A DNA stretch of 64,000 bases from Bacillus sp. RO3 (GCF_012911895.1 NZ_JAAXCV010000023.1:124001-188000), one strand, 5' to 3'. Positions 32,132 to 41,439 are shown, numbered from the stretch's first letter. Made by a program: numbers and translations. The notes: generated from the letters alone by a model not told the origin.

Positions 32132-32362
32132 ATGGAACCCCTCCAAGAATTTGCGTAAAGTGAATATGTTTTAATGAGCGATGGAATGATTCATTTCTGG
32201 ATCGAATCAACCTTTCACAAAGGATAAAACCACTTTTCCCCTGGATGAAAATCGACACTAGGAAACGGAATATATCATTCTTACCCTCCTATTCCTTATT
32301 ATAGAATACAGTTTCTCATTGTAAAGAAATGGAGGGATATTCTTATCGGTCCTATAAACGGT

Positions 32363-33748
32363 TTATCTATTTTCATTTGCGGATGGATAGAATTTCTCTT
32401 CTATTCTTTTGTATTCGTCAAGCTGCCTGGTTACCCGGGCCAGCTTATGTACCTCTTGAAGCAGGAAGGTTTTATCCAGCTCATAGATCACTTCTCTTTC
32501 AATGTGATCGATGGTATTGCAGGCGAATTCCCAAATGGCTTTATGTTTAGAGTGATCAATGCACTCTGCAATAAGGGCGAGTGCCTTAACGATATCAGTA
32601 ATGATGAGATGGTTGTCTTTTGCATAATGCCTGATATAGCCAAATCCCCGGTAGAGATAATAGTCAAATCCTTCTGTCTGGAGAATGATTCGAATTCTTT
32701 CTTCCTCATCCATTAAATAAGGGCTGAAGGACAAGTGTTCTTCCACTGTAATCATAAGGTCGGCCATTTGATCGATTGTATTGGAGGCGGTTTTAGGATC
32801 ATCATTCCCAAGCGATTTAATCGCAACTTCTGCAAGCTTGTGAATCCCCATCTGAAGATCTTGAATCTCCGTTTCTTTGTGCCCCATTTCAATGAAATTA
32901 AGATAGACACTCGTCGGAATGTCCTCCGTTTCCGGTCCCCATATGCTCACGATTTCATTGCCCGCCAATAGATAATCCCCCACTTTATAATGGAGCTGGA
33001 TGACAAGGTTATCAGCTTTTGCCTGTTGAATCATCCCGTTAAAATTGATTAATTGAATATACCCCGATGTTCGTGCCTTTACGTGAATCCTGTTCTGTTT
33101 ATATTGCTCCATCACGTCGCCATTTTCCAATGTCCGATGGGCTTCTAAATCTCTTTTAAGACTCTTGTTGATTATGACCTCCGACACCTGTTTCATATTG
33201 TAGGTAATATTATGGACCTGCATCCAGGTCGATGCATGGTTGATGAAAAAGATGAAGGTGATGGCAGAGAGGAACGCAAGACCCGTCGTCATCAAAGGTG
33301 CCGCGACAAACATCTCGTTCTTCGAATGTCCTATAAAGAGGAAGAGAAGAAGAACGTAAACAAAGCTGCCATTGAAAATTCCAAGGGCATGCTGTGTTTG
33401 CTTGTCAGATATGAAATCCAGAAGCATTCTTGGCGAGAATTGTCCACTGAACATCGTCAATACCACAAGAAGGGAGTTGAGGGTGAAGGCGCTGAGTGTG
33501 AGAATGCCTCCGATAAGTGTACTTACCAGTATTCGGGTGATCGAGGCGTCCATACTTAACCAACCAAACATATACTGAGAAAGTTCCAGATAAAGATCTA
33601 AATAGAGCGTTAAGGCTACGAATAGAATGGATAGGCATATGTAAAAAAAAGGCATATACCATATCGTATGCTTTATTTCATGTTCTCGCTGCCGTTTGGA
33701 CATGAGCAGATATTTCCTGAGGGATAATGGAAGGATTTTTTTCATCAT
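32363..33748 (-). CDS. DUF2254 predicted membrane protein
   Basis: 461-aa protein with four N-terminal transmembrane helices (about residues 28-50, 72-95, 120-140 and 150-172) and a cytoplasmic C-terminal half, matching the DUF2254 family of uncharacterised bacterial membrane proteins. Start at 33748 (MMKKILPLS) is chosen because GAAGGGGA precedes it; an in-frame ATG at 33766 overlaps that site. A role cannot be deduced from the sequence or the neighbours. Confidence 0.8.
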   Translation of the reverse strand: MMKKILPLSLRKYLLMSKRQREHEIKHTIWYMPFFYICLSILFVALTLYLDLYLELSQYMFGWLSMDASITRILVSTLIGGILTLSAFTLNSLLVVLTMFSGQFSPRMLLDFISDKQTQHALGIFNGSFVYVLLLFLFIGHSKNEMFVAAPLMTTGLAFLSAITFIFFINHASTWMQVHNITYNMKQVSEVIINKSLKRDLEAHRTLENGDVMEQYKQNRIHVKARTSGYIQLINFNGMIQQAKADNLVIQLHYKVGDYLLAGNEIVSIWGPETEDIPTSVYLNFIEMGHKETEIQDLQMGIHKLAEVAIKSLGNDDPKTASNTIDQMADLMITVEEHLSFSPYLMDEEERIRIILQTEGFDYYLYRGFGYIRHYAKDNHLIITDIVKALALIAECIDHSKHKAIWEFACNTIDHIEREVIYELDKTFLLQEVHKLARVTRQLDEYKRIEEKFYPSANENR

Positions 33749-33949
33749 GAATAAAGTCCCCTTCAAGTCATTGGATATGGACTAGTTTTCCCTCCCGGAG
33801 AGAGTTAAAACATTCTGAGACAAAAAGTTTGGCAGTTTCGGGCAAACCAGCCAGACCCTTAAGAAGACAGCTTTCAAAGAAGTAAATCAATAGAGTACAT
33901 AGACAAAGTGAAGGTATGTAAGAATTTTTAGAAAATAACAAAAATAGTA

Positions 33950-33978
33950 TTGACTAAGGATGGAATCCCTTATATAAT
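33950..33978 (+). promoter_or_regulatory. Sigma-A promoter of the SAM-riboswitch transcript
   Basis: -35 TTGACT (33950-33955), 17-bp spacer, -10 TATAAT (33973-33978), about 40 bp upstream of the riboswitch. Confidence 0.88.
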
Positions 33979-34017
33979 CCAATTCATACTCAGAAAGCGG
34001 ATAATGAAAAAGAACGT

Positions 34018-34134
34018 GATATCTCTTATCAAGAGCGGCGGAGGGAGAGGCCCGATGAAGCCCGGCAACCTGCAGGATCAATCTGCAAAGGTGCCAATTC
34101 CTGCAGATTTCGTTGAAATCTGAAGATAAGGGGA
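34018..34134 (+). promoter_or_regulatory. SAM-I riboswitch (S-box)
   Basis: The S-box core is clear: P1 CTTATC/GATAAG, AGAGCGGCGGAGGGA, GGCCCGATGAAGCCCGGCAA (with the kink-turn and pseudoknot segments), AAAGGTGCCAATTCC and the P4 stem CAGATTTC/GAAATCTG. S-adenosylmethionine binding normally stops transcription. The next gene, 220 bp downstream, is an aspartokinase, the first step towards methionine. S-boxes more often precede metE, metI, metK or yitJ. Confidence 0.95.
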
Positions 34135-34148
34135 GGAGCATGATCATC

Positions 34149-34180
34149 AAGCCCTCTTCATACAGGAAGGGGGCTTTCGC
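34149..34180 (+). terminator. Expression-platform hairpin of the SAM riboswitch
   Basis: Eleven-bp stem AAGCCCTCTTC/GAAGGGGGCTT (one G-U pair) with a 6-nt loop. The run of T residues after it is short (TTTCGCAT), so termination may be leaky. Confidence 0.65.
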
Positions 34181-34357
34181 ATATCCTCTTCTTTCAAATC
34201 AATTGCACCCTCACAAGACCTTATGGGAAGGGAAACACTCCATAATAAGGGAACTGCTCTTCATTTGATCTTATAACAAGTTTCTCTTGCAATCAGGATG
34301 TAACGCAGCAGAACCTTACCAATTGACAAAAATTTCTTACAGAAAGTAGGGGTATCG

Positions 34358-35554
34358 TTGAGTATCATTGTTCAAAAGTTTGGAGGGACCTCAGTCGGTT
34401 CTTCAGACCGCATTAAGAAGGCGGTTACCAATATCCTTAAGGAAAAAGAAAAGGGTCATGATGTTGTAGTGGTCGTTTCTGCCATGAATAAAACGACGGA
34501 TCGTCTTGTACGTTTGGCGTCGGAACTCTCAGCAGAGCCAAGTAAGAGAGAGATGGATATGCTCTTGAGCACCGGTGAGCAGGTGACGATTTCCCTTCTG
34601 ACAATGGCCCTCAAGCATAAAGGAATAGATGCTGTGTCACTGACAGGGAGGCAGGCAGGGATCCAAACCGATGGAGTCTTCGGGAATGCGAAGATCCTTT
34701 CCATTGATACCCGGAGAATGAAAATGGAATTAGAGAACGGACGAATCGTCGTAGTCGCCGGCTTTCAAGGGGTAACCAAAGATGGGGAGGTCACCACATT
34801 AGGCAGAGGGGGATCGGATACGACGGCTGCTGCTATTGCATCGGCATTGAAAGCTGAGAGGTGCGATATCTACACGGATGTAGACGGAGTCTATACGTCG
34901 GATCCCCGGGTTGTACCCCGTGCATCGAAAATCGCTTCCCTTTCATATGGGGAGATGCTTCGTTTAGCCATGATGGGAGCCGGTGTCCTGCACCCAAGAT
35001 CGATTAAGCATGCCAGGGAACAGGACGTCCCCCTTGTTGTTCGTTCCAGTCTGCATGAGGGAAGGGGAACCTTGATCAGCGGAAGGCTCCAACGAAATGC
35101 CCCTATAGTCGGGGTTGCACACCAGGCAGACATTTCCGTTCTCACCATCCATGATTGCCGTGGAGGAGAGTCCTTGATTCTATATGATCTTGATTCACAC
35201 CATCTGGAGACGGAAATCTTCAAACACGGGGAGGATCTTGTCCTCATTGTGAAGGAACAGGACTCGAAAGCCGTAATGGAAATGTTAGAACCGTATAACG
35301 GGGCCTATTCCCATATCGAACAAAATGAAAGGTTGGCGAAAGTATCAGTAATTGGACAGATCGATTCATCACGTGAAGTGAAAGAGAAGGTGACCAACGT
35401 ATTCCATGATTATCATATTGGAAAGATATCAGTGTGGGAATCTTCAGTCGGATTAAGTGCTCTTGTCGATAGGGAGCACGTAGAAAAAGCGGCCAGAGTC
35501 CTTCATATGCATTTCGGTTTGGATTATGTAGAATCGAGAAGGGCCGTGTTGTAA
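34358..35554 (+). CDS. Aspartokinase (SAM-riboswitch-controlled copy)
   Basis: 398-aa aspartate kinase, first enzyme of the aspartate family pathway (ATP-dependent phosphorylation of L-aspartate). The catalytic half shows QKFGGTSVGS, STGEQVTISLL, TLGRGGSDTTAAA, DIYTDVDGVYTSDPR and GAGVLHPRSIKHA. The C-terminal ACT region is divergent and lacks the usual ACT signatures, so feedback control is hard to predict. TTG start at 34358 after AGTAGGGG. Its upstream SAM-I riboswitch implies induction on methionine/SAM starvation. A close paralogue is at 49963. Confidence 0.92.
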   Translation: MSIIVQKFGGTSVGSSDRIKKAVTNILKEKEKGHDVVVVVSAMNKTTDRLVRLASELSAEPSKREMDMLLSTGEQVTISLLTMALKHKGIDAVSLTGRQAGIQTDGVFGNAKILSIDTRRMKMELENGRIVVVAGFQGVTKDGEVTTLGRGGSDTTAAAIASALKAERCDIYTDVDGVYTSDPRVVPRASKIASLSYGEMLRLAMMGAGVLHPRSIKHAREQDVPLVVRSSLHEGRGTLISGRLQRNAPIVGVAHQADISVLTIHDCRGGESLILYDLDSHHLETEIFKHGEDLVLIVKEQDSKAVMEMLEPYNGAYSHIEQNERLAKVSVIGQIDSSREVKEKVTNVFHDYHIGKISVWESSVGLSALVDREHVEKAARVLHMHFGLDYVESRRAVL

Positions 35555-35581
35555 AGGTTTCGCCATGCATCCTAATCAGAA

Positions 35582-35607
35582 AAGTGTATAGGCTAGCCTA
35601 TACACTT
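35582..35607. terminator. 26-bp perfect palindrome between convergent genes
   Basis: A 26-bp perfect palindrome with centre GGCTAGCC lies 28 bp past the aspartokinase stop and 5 bp before the L,D-transpeptidase stop. It probably serves as a shared bidirectional terminator, though it has no loop and only short T-tracts. Confidence 0.6.
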
Positions 35608-35611
35608 CCTT

Positions 35612-36106
35612 CTATGGGCGAATGAGTACGGGTGTACCGATTGGAATGATGCCTGCTAATTCCTCTACGTCTTTGTTATACATCCGTATACATCCCCTGG
35701 ACACGGCTTTCCCGATTGAGCTTGGATCGTTGGTCCCGTGGATTCCATAGCTTTCTTTCGATAGACTCATCCACATCGTTCCAAAAGGACCGCCTGGATT
35801 CGGTGCTTTGTTGATGATGATGTATTCCCCAATGGGGGTTTCAAATAGAACTCTTCCTACTGCTATGGGGTATTGTTTCATTTGAACCCCGTCTTTGAAT
35901 AACCTCAGCCAGCGGTTGTTTACAGAAACTTGAATGCGGTAGGGGTTATTGGTGGCATCGGGAATCCCAGGGACAGTAATCGTCTGCCCTGGATAAATGA
36001 TATCAGGATTGATGCCGGGATTGGCATTGAGTATGGCAGGCAACGGGGTCCTGTAATCCTTTGATATTTGACTGAGAGTCTCTCCCACTTTGACTGTATG
36101 AATCAT
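35612..36106 (-). CDS. LysM-L,D-transpeptidase (YkuD family)
   Basis: 164-aa protein. Residues 1-46 form a LysM peptidoglycan-binding domain ([15 protein letters not shown] ... [10 protein letters not shown]). Residues 55-164 form a YkuD catalytic domain with the motif HGTND then SRGCIRM carrying the catalytic cysteine. It makes 3-3 cross-links in peptidoglycan, in Bacillus usually in the spore cortex or coat. Start at 36106 is set by GGGAGTG upstream. No signal peptide is evident, which is normal for the B. subtilis YkuD protein. A coat protein gene lies next to it. Confidence 0.92.
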   Translation of the reverse strand: MIHTVKVGETLSQISKDYRTPLPAILNANPGINPDIIYPGQTITVPGIPDATNNPYRIQVSVNNRWLRLFKDGVQMKQYPIAVGRVLFETPIGEYIIINKAPNPGGPFGTMWMSLSKESYGIHGTNDPSSIGKAVSRGCIRMYNKDVEELAGIIPIGTPVLIRP

Positions 36107-36185
36107 CTTACACACTCCCAAAAATTCACTATCCTTCTATCCTATGTGAATGTCATAAAGGCGTTCAAGGTGGTGTGTAAGAGAA

Positions 36186-36216
36186 ATGAAAGAAGCTGCC
36201 TCCTTGAGGAGACAGC
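36186..36216 (-). terminator. Terminator of the CotF-like gene
   Basis: On the minus strand GGCTGTCTCC pairs with GGAGGCAGC around a TCAA loop and is followed by TTCTTTCATTTC. Confidence 0.7.
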
Positions 36217-36236
36217 CTACAGTTGTTCATGCAGCA

Positions 36237-36875
36237 TTATTGAGGCATATTGGTCTGCGGGACCGTCGTGTAACGTTGGAGCATCTGAGTCATGTCCCGG
36301 TCATTTAATTGCGGTACCTGATAATAACCGTGCTTATTCTGATAAAGGAAAATTTCATAGCTCATTTCAATGAAATTCGGCACGCTGTCAGCAACGACAC
36401 GTCGAAGAACAGGGTTTGTCATCTCGAGAGCTGTCATGGCAAGAAGCATGGCCAACGATTTGGTTTGTCCCAGCATATAAGCAGACAAGCCATTATCGGA
36501 AAGGTCGTTGACCGACTGATTTGGTTTCTTGGGAGCTCCAGGCTTGATACCGTAGGTGGTGATGTTGGTTTGAGTCATGTTGTATTGTTGAGTTGGGACC
36601 ATGGGATCATGACCTGTTGAAAAGCTTTCCACAATCGTATTGTACATAGTCGTGACAAATATTGATTGACGCTTGAGGATATCCTTCAGCTCTGAATCCT
36701 TTATGTGTTGATCGTACATTTGATACTGATCGAGCATACTGATGATCCCGGCAATGATTTCATGGGCATCAAATAATTCATGTCCACCATGGTTATGACT
36801 CTCAGTGTTCATCTTATTGGGTGGCAGCTGTTGAGCGGGCGGTGTTATACCCTGTTGTTCTCCTTGATTTTGCAT
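36237..36875 (-). CDS. CotF-like spore coat protein
   Basis: 212-aa protein. The central part (about residues 38-190) is a helical ferritin-like bundle of the coat protein F family (HELFDAHEIIAGIISMLDQYQMYDQHIKD... , TKSLAMLLAMTALEMTNPVLRRVV). The N-terminus is Gln/Pro-rich, the C-terminus Tyr/Gln-rich and typical of coat proteins. Start at 36875 (MQNQGEQQ) follows AAGGAGGG; the longer ORF start has no such site. It is expected in the mother cell late in sporulation. No sigma-K promoter was assigned. Confidence 0.85.
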   Translation of the reverse strand: MQNQGEQQGITPPAQQLPPNKMNTESHNHGGHELFDAHEIIAGIISMLDQYQMYDQHIKDSELKDILKRQSIFVTTMYNTIVESFSTGHDPMVPTQQYNMTQTNITTYGIKPGAPKKPNQSVNDLSDNGLSAYMLGQTKSLAMLLAMTALEMTNPVLRRVVADSVPNFIEMSYEIFLYQNKHGYYQVPQLNDRDMTQMLQRYTTVPQTNMPQ

Positions 36876-37005
36876 CCATTTTCCCTCCTTGAAAATTACA
36901 TCGATGATTAGAATCTCCTTATTAAACCTAATTATGTATTTAATGTTTATACTAAGCGGCCTGTCCGAATACAATAGGAAGAAGTCCATTTGAAGGTGGT
37001 TGAAG

Positions 37006-37635
37006 ATGAGTATATTTATTAGCTACATCATATTGGGGTTATCACTCTCTGCGCCAATGGGGCCGATCAATGCAGCACAATTGGACAAGGGGATCCGGTT
37101 CGGATTCATCCATGCCTGGCTTGTAGGTTTAGGGGGAATGGCAGCGGACGGTATCTTCATGCTTCTCATTTATTTCGGGGTCTCCCAGTTCATTGATACG
37201 CCGGTTATTAAGTTGTTCTTGTGGGGGTTCGGATTCTTTGTATTGACTTATACGGGGATCGAAAGCATCCTGAAATCCGAATCCATTACAAAAGCCTCTC
37301 ATCATCATCAGATTGAAACCAAAGGGAAATCCTTTCGCACAGGATTCTTTATGGCCATTTCCAATCCATTGAGCATACTATTCTGGCTCGGCATCTATGG
37401 TTCGATTTTAGCTCAGACATCGAGCTCTTTTGAAGGGGGACAGATCCTCCTTTATAGCATGGGAATCTTTCTGGGCATTACGCTCTGGGACCTGACAATG
37501 GCAGGTGTTGCTACCGGAGCGAGAAAGCTTGTCAGTCCAAGGATTCTACGATTCATTTCAATCTTTTCCGGTCTGATTTTGATGGGTTTCGGGATTTATT
37601 TCGGAGTCCAGGCCTGCCGGTTATTATTCGGCTAG
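37006..37635 (+). CDS. LysE-family amino acid exporter
   Basis: 209-aa membrane protein with six hydrophobic helices. The N-terminal segment SLSAPMGPINAAQ is the LysE/RhtB signature. The family exports basic or hydrophobic amino acids. ATG at 37006 (an in-frame TTG at 37000 precedes it) with GAAGGTGG upstream. It lies divergent from the CotF-like gene and 64 bp before the YqcI/YcgG gene, with which it may be cotranscribed. Confidence 0.88.
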   Translation: MSIFISYIILGLSLSAPMGPINAAQLDKGIRFGFIHAWLVGLGGMAADGIFMLLIYFGVSQFIDTPVIKLFLWGFGFFVLTYTGIESILKSESITKASHHHQIETKGKSFRTGFFMAISNPLSILFWLGIYGSILAQTSSSFEGGQILLYSMGIFLGITLWDLTMAGVATGARKLVSPRILRFISIFSGLILMGFGIYFGVQACRLLFG

Positions 37636-37699
37636 ACAGACACCCACAAAGCTCTCTCCTAATAGGATAAATGTGTACTATTTAGGAGGGATCGGCTAT

Positions 37700-38446
37700 A
37701 TGTTATGGTCTAAAAGGTTGATCGATGAACAGGGGGAGGAACTTTCTCTTTGGCAGAAAGAAGCGTACCGGCATTTCTCTGCTCTTATGTGCGATGAAGA
37801 ACACCCCTACCCATGTGTACCTGGGAAGCAGGGATTTCAGACAGATACACTCCGTTTCGGTTTTGCAGACGATCCGAGAAGCAAAGGAGCCTCATTAGAG
37901 CTTTCGGACCTGCTCAAACAGTACGGTAAAATATCACGGGATACAGGAAAGTATGCATCTCTTGTCGTCTTCTTTCATTCAGATGAAAGAGAGGAAGAGA
38001 AGCCATCGATAGAGGATTATCGGGATATGTTTTGGACATTATTGAATCGAACCCATGAATTGGATGAAGGGCCGTGGCCTGAAGGGATAGCAGAGGACCC
38101 ACACCACCATACGTGGGAATTTTGTTTTGACGGTGAACCCTATTTCGCTTTCTGTGCAACCCCTGCCCATACTGTGAGGAAAAGTCGTCACTTCCCTTAT
38201 TTCCTCCTGGCCTTCCAGCCAAGATGGGTATTTGATGAAATCAATGCTTCCACCTCCTTCGGTCAGAAATTAAAGAAAGTCATACGAAAGCGGCTCATCG
38301 AATACGATGAAAGAGAAGCCCATCCGAGTCTTAAATGGTATGGGCAGGAAGACAATCATGAGTGGAAGCAGTATTATATAAGTGATGATGATTCTTCCCC
38401 GTCTAAATGTCCGTTCATGAATATGCAAAAAAACCTAAAGAGTTGA
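37700..38446 (+). CDS. YqcI/YcgG-family protein (possible haem-dependent N-hydroxylase)
   Basis: 248-aa cytosolic protein matching the YqcI/YcgG family end to end (FSALMCDEEHPYPCVPGKQGF, FRPRW-like LAFQPRWVFDE, final SKCPFM). Family members GntA (guanitoxin pathway) is described as a haem-dependent guanidine N-hydroxylase, so an oxygenase acting on arginine-like substrates is possible. The ATG at 37700 is chosen because AGGAGGG at 37684-37690 fits; the ORF extends upstream. A LysE exporter precedes it, and a permease and a guanidine-modifying enzyme follow. The substrate is unknown. Confidence 0.75.
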   Translation: MLWSKRLIDEQGEELSLWQKEAYRHFSALMCDEEHPYPCVPGKQGFQTDTLRFGFADDPRSKGASLELSDLLKQYGKISRDTGKYASLVVFFHSDEREEEKPSIEDYRDMFWTLLNRTHELDEGPWPEGIAEDPHHHTWEFCFDGEPYFAFCATPAHTVRKSRHFPYFLLAFQPRWVFDEINASTSFGQKLKKVIRKRLIEYDEREAHPSLKWYGQEDNHEWKQYYISDDDSSPSKCPFMNMQKNLKS

Positions 38447-38451
38447 AGCGT

Positions 38452-39762
38452 TCAGGCTTTGCCTCTTTTTTCTTTGATGAAAGTGGCGATTGAAATCAGA
38501 CTGATGAACCCGATGCTCACAAAAAAACCGATGCGGCTCACTGAATCAAGAAGTGTTCCGCTGATGGCCAATAAGATGAGTATGAACGGGACGATGGTTT
38601 GAATACGGTCCCAATGTGTCCTGCCCATCAGCCTGTGAAAGGAAGCGAGGATGAACATCCATGTATACAGGAGCATCAGTCCTGCAGCAGTAGTGACATA
38701 TTCAAATAATTTATCAGGCAGGAGCATGGCGATTAGAATCGAAGCGGCTACCACAAACGTAGTCAGCCCGAAAGCTGGGAGTGGAACCTTCATCTTCCCT
38801 TTTTTTGAGAAGACTCTCGGGGCATCCCCTTCTTCCGCCAATGTTACCAGCATGGTCGTGACAGCGTATAAGGACGCGACCATGGTGGAGAATCCTGCAA
38901 TAATGAGTACGGCATTGAATACATGGGGTACCCAGGGAAGGTCGTATTGCTTAAGGGCTGTTAGAAAAGGACTTTCATTAGGGTTGATGTTATCAGTGGG
39001 TACAAGCTTCAATACGAGATAAATAGACAGTAAGTAAAGAGTGGTGAGGATGATGATCATACTATTCCCTGACTTCGGTGCATCTTTCGGTTCCTTGAGT
39101 TCCTGAGCCATTAACCCCATCACTTCTATTCCCCCAAATCCATAAAAGGCAAAAAGAAGGGCAATCCACAACCCTTTTCCATCGAGTGGCAGCATCTGTT
39201 TCATAGGGGAGTTAAGATGCTGGCCGGAAGAACCGGCCCCTACCCATCCGAACATGGCGACTCCAGCAATGATGACAAACATCACGATGGCAGCTATTTT
39301 CATGATTCCAAACAGGTTCTCCATCTGTTCCACTTTCTGTACGCCCATCAGGATGACCAATAACCCAAGCCCTGCAAATCCTGCAGTGAACATCCAAAGC
39401 GGAATGGAAGGAAACCAAAATTGAGAAAAGAGAGCAAGAGCGGTTAGCTGACTCCCCATGATGAGCATTTCTGCCGACCAATAAACCCATCCGTTACTGA
39501 ATCCTGCCCAGGACCCGTAAGCCTGCTTTGCATACGTGCGGAAAGACCCTTTTTCCGGGTGTCGGGCTGTTAATTTTGCAAGGGCCTGAAACACCATCCA
39601 TGTACCGATACCGGCCACTAAATAGGCGATCAAAACAGAGGAACCCGCCATTTGAATGGGGATGGCCGATCCAAGAAAATAACCCGTTCCTATGATACAG
39701 CCCACACCGATAAAAGAAAGCTGCCACCATGTAAGATGTGTCTCACTCGTGCTTTTCCTCAT
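38452..39762 (-). CDS. Amino acid permease (APC superfamily)
   Basis: 436-aa protein with about 12 transmembrane helices. The N-terminal motif SFIGVGCIIGTGYFLGSA is the APC substrate-binding signature (GxxIGxG), and the remaining helices follow the family pattern. It probably imports an amino acid by proton symport. ATG at 39762 (MRKSTSE) is preferred over a GTG at 39774, which is too near its AGGACAGG. It converges with the YqcI/YcgG gene, with stops only 5 bp apart. Substrate unknown; the surrounding genes hint at arginine or a derivative. Confidence 0.88.
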   Translation of the reverse strand: MRKSTSETHLTWWQLSFIGVGCIIGTGYFLGSAIPIQMAGSSVLIAYLVAGIGTWMVFQALAKLTARHPEKGSFRTYAKQAYGSWAGFSNGWVYWSAEMLIMGSQLTALALFSQFWFPSIPLWMFTAGFAGLGLLVILMGVQKVEQMENLFGIMKIAAIVMFVIIAGVAMFGWVGAGSSGQHLNSPMKQMLPLDGKGLWIALLFAFYGFGGIEVMGLMAQELKEPKDAPKSGNSMIIILTTLYLLSIYLVLKLVPTDNINPNESPFLTALKQYDLPWVPHVFNAVLIIAGFSTMVASLYAVTTMLVTLAEEGDAPRVFSKKGKMKVPLPAFGLTTFVVAASILIAMLLPDKLFEYVTTAAGLMLLYTWMFILASFHRLMGRTHWDRIQTIVPFILILLAISGTLLDSVSRIGFFVSIGFISLISIATFIKEKRGKA

Positions 39763-39890
39763 TTCTTTTTTCACCTGTCCTTTCCCTTTAATAGTTTGAC
39801 GTTTGCGTCTTTAAATTATGTGAAGGGCACAGAATGATTTTCACTGGGAAAGGAAAAAGTAAAATGGACTGATTGTAAGGAGGCTCGCCC

Positions 39891-40835
39891 ATGGAAAAGA
39901 TACTACCGAATTGCTGGAGTGAACATGGAGAATTAAAAACAGTGATGGTGTGCTCACCTTCATCATTGGACATTCCCGATCAGAGGACGGCGGATTATGT
40001 TGGCTGGGAAAAGCCCGTGAACCAGGAGAAAGCGAAAGAAGATCATGAAAGAATGAAAAGGGCAATGGAAGACAAAGGAGTAACAGTCGTTGATTACTCC
40101 CACTTCTTAACCGAAGATAAAGCTGAACTGAATCATCAACTCATCAACAGGGTATTTGTCAGGGACCTGGCCTGTGTATACGGGAATACTGTGATTCCCG
40201 GAGACGCGGGGATTACCATGAGGGCACCGGAGTATGTTCATAGTCATGAACTGTTTCAAGCATGGTTTGATGAAAAGACGTTTTCAATAACAGATAATAA
40301 CAGGTTGAAAGCATTGGAAAATGGAGATGTATTCATATTGAATAAAGATGCGGTCTTTATTAATACAGGAATGAGGACAAGTATTGAAAGCATAGAAGAG
40401 ATACAACAGGAGATCTTTCAGGCCGGATTTTCGGAAATAGGGATCATTGACTTGCCCCGGACCGGGGAAACCTTGCATCTTGATATGAACTGCAACGTAG
40501 CAGGATCAGATCTTCTCATTGCGAAAAGCTACATGAGGCTTTTCCCAGTTCAAATCATAACCGGTAAGGGTGGCCGGTACGTAATGATGGAGGAATTCAT
40601 CCAACGTCATGGGTTTGATATTTTATGGACAGATGCTGTAAACCATACGGTTGCGGATATCAATTTCTTAAACCTGGACCCTGAGACCCTGTTAGTGAGC
40701 ACGAAAGCCAATAAGAAGATACTAAAAGATCATCCGAGATTGCGGGGGAAGAATCTTCTGGAAGTCGACGTGAATGAACTTGAGAAAGGTGGAGGCGGAA
40801 TAAGGTGCATGACCTTGCCTTTTGAAAGAATATGA
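39891..40835 (+). CDS. Guanidine-modifying enzyme (arginine deiminase/DDAH-like amidinotransferase fold)
   Basis: 314-aa protein. The pentein-fold guanidine-modifying family is shown by FVRDLACVYG, the histidine region LHLDMNCNVAG and the catalytic C306 in GGGIRCMTLPFER, which resembles the GGxRCM(S/T) of arginine deiminases. It would hydrolyse arginine, a methylarginine or another guanidino compound, or transfer its amidino group. ATG at 39891 after AAGGAGG. Length is near 300, so it resembles DDAH/amidinotransferase more than the longer true ArcA (about 400). Confidence 0.78.
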   Translation: MEKILPNCWSEHGELKTVMVCSPSSLDIPDQRTADYVGWEKPVNQEKAKEDHERMKRAMEDKGVTVVDYSHFLTEDKAELNHQLINRVFVRDLACVYGNTVIPGDAGITMRAPEYVHSHELFQAWFDEKTFSITDNNRLKALENGDVFILNKDAVFINTGMRTSIESIEEIQQEIFQAGFSEIGIIDLPRTGETLHLDMNCNVAGSDLLIAKSYMRLFPVQIITGKGGRYVMMEEFIQRHGFDILWTDAVNHTVADINFLNLDPETLLVSTKANKKILKDHPRLRGKNLLEVDVNELEKGGGGIRCMTLPFERI

Positions 40836-40858
40836 TACAGGAAGAAACCTGGAAAAAC

Positions 40859-41135
40859 AGGCTGGGACAAAACTATAACAACTTCGCATAAACACGAACA
40901 ATTTCAGTCATGCTTCTTTATGCCGCTAATGATTTCTGTACAAGACTCCGCTTTCCGCGGGTAGCCTGTGAATCCTCCAGGAAGGAAAGATAGACAGGCC
41001 TCACATAAGCTGCTCTTCCCGCAGGGGTCTCCGTCTTGCACTCCAATCAAGAACTCAAAAACCCGAACTATTCTACCTTTTATAAGGTGTTATAGTTCGG
41101 GTTTTGTTTAGGTGTACATCCTTTTGTCCCAGCCT
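40859..41135. repeat. MITE-like repeat element, copy 1
   Basis: 277-bp element with perfect 14-bp terminal inverted repeats (AGGCTGGGACAAAA and TTTTGTCCCAGCCT). Inside are the segment CGCTTTCCGCGGGTAGCC, GGTCTCCGTCTTGCACTCC and a hairpin AAAACCCGAACTAT/ATAGTTCGGGTTTT (about 41055-41106). A second copy is at 57606-57978. No transposase is encoded. The terminal hairpins could also end transcription of the upstream gene. No target duplication was recognised. Confidence 0.85.
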
Positions 41136-41385
41136 CTTTTTTTGATTACCCAGTGGAAATGAACAGGTTGGCAACGTTCTCATTTAGATTTAGATTTAGA
41201 TTTTTGGGTCTTTTATCCTTATTTTAATTACGGGTCCATAGACCTGTTTATCTCATATTCCGTAAATAAGTAATAAGATAAAAGAAATGATTTATCGAAG
41301 AGAACCCTTCGTCTAAATAAGCAGACCAATGCTGGCGGCAGACGATCCGTTTGCGATCCGAAATGACTAGTGGTAGGACAAAACG

Positions 41386-41439
41386 ATTGAGAATAGTTAT
41401 CAATTACTATTGACATTGATAATCATTATCAATTAATAT
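41386..41439 (+). promoter_or_regulatory. Siderophore operon promoter with two Fur boxes
   Basis: -35 TTGACA (41410-41415) and -10 TAATAT (41434-41439), 18-bp spacer. A perfect 19-bp Fur palindrome, ATTGATAATCATTATCAAT, occupies 41415-41433, exactly between the two elements. A second, weaker box (ATTGAGAATAGTTATCAAT, 41386-41404) lies just upstream. Tight iron repression of the whole operon is expected. Confidence 0.92.

Noticed and set aside
34140..34268. 42-codon ORF starting just after the SAM riboswitch (GGGGAGGAGC before ATG)
   Set aside because: It runs through the expression-platform hairpin and its product looks random; the purine-rich ribosome site is probably part of the riboswitch structure.
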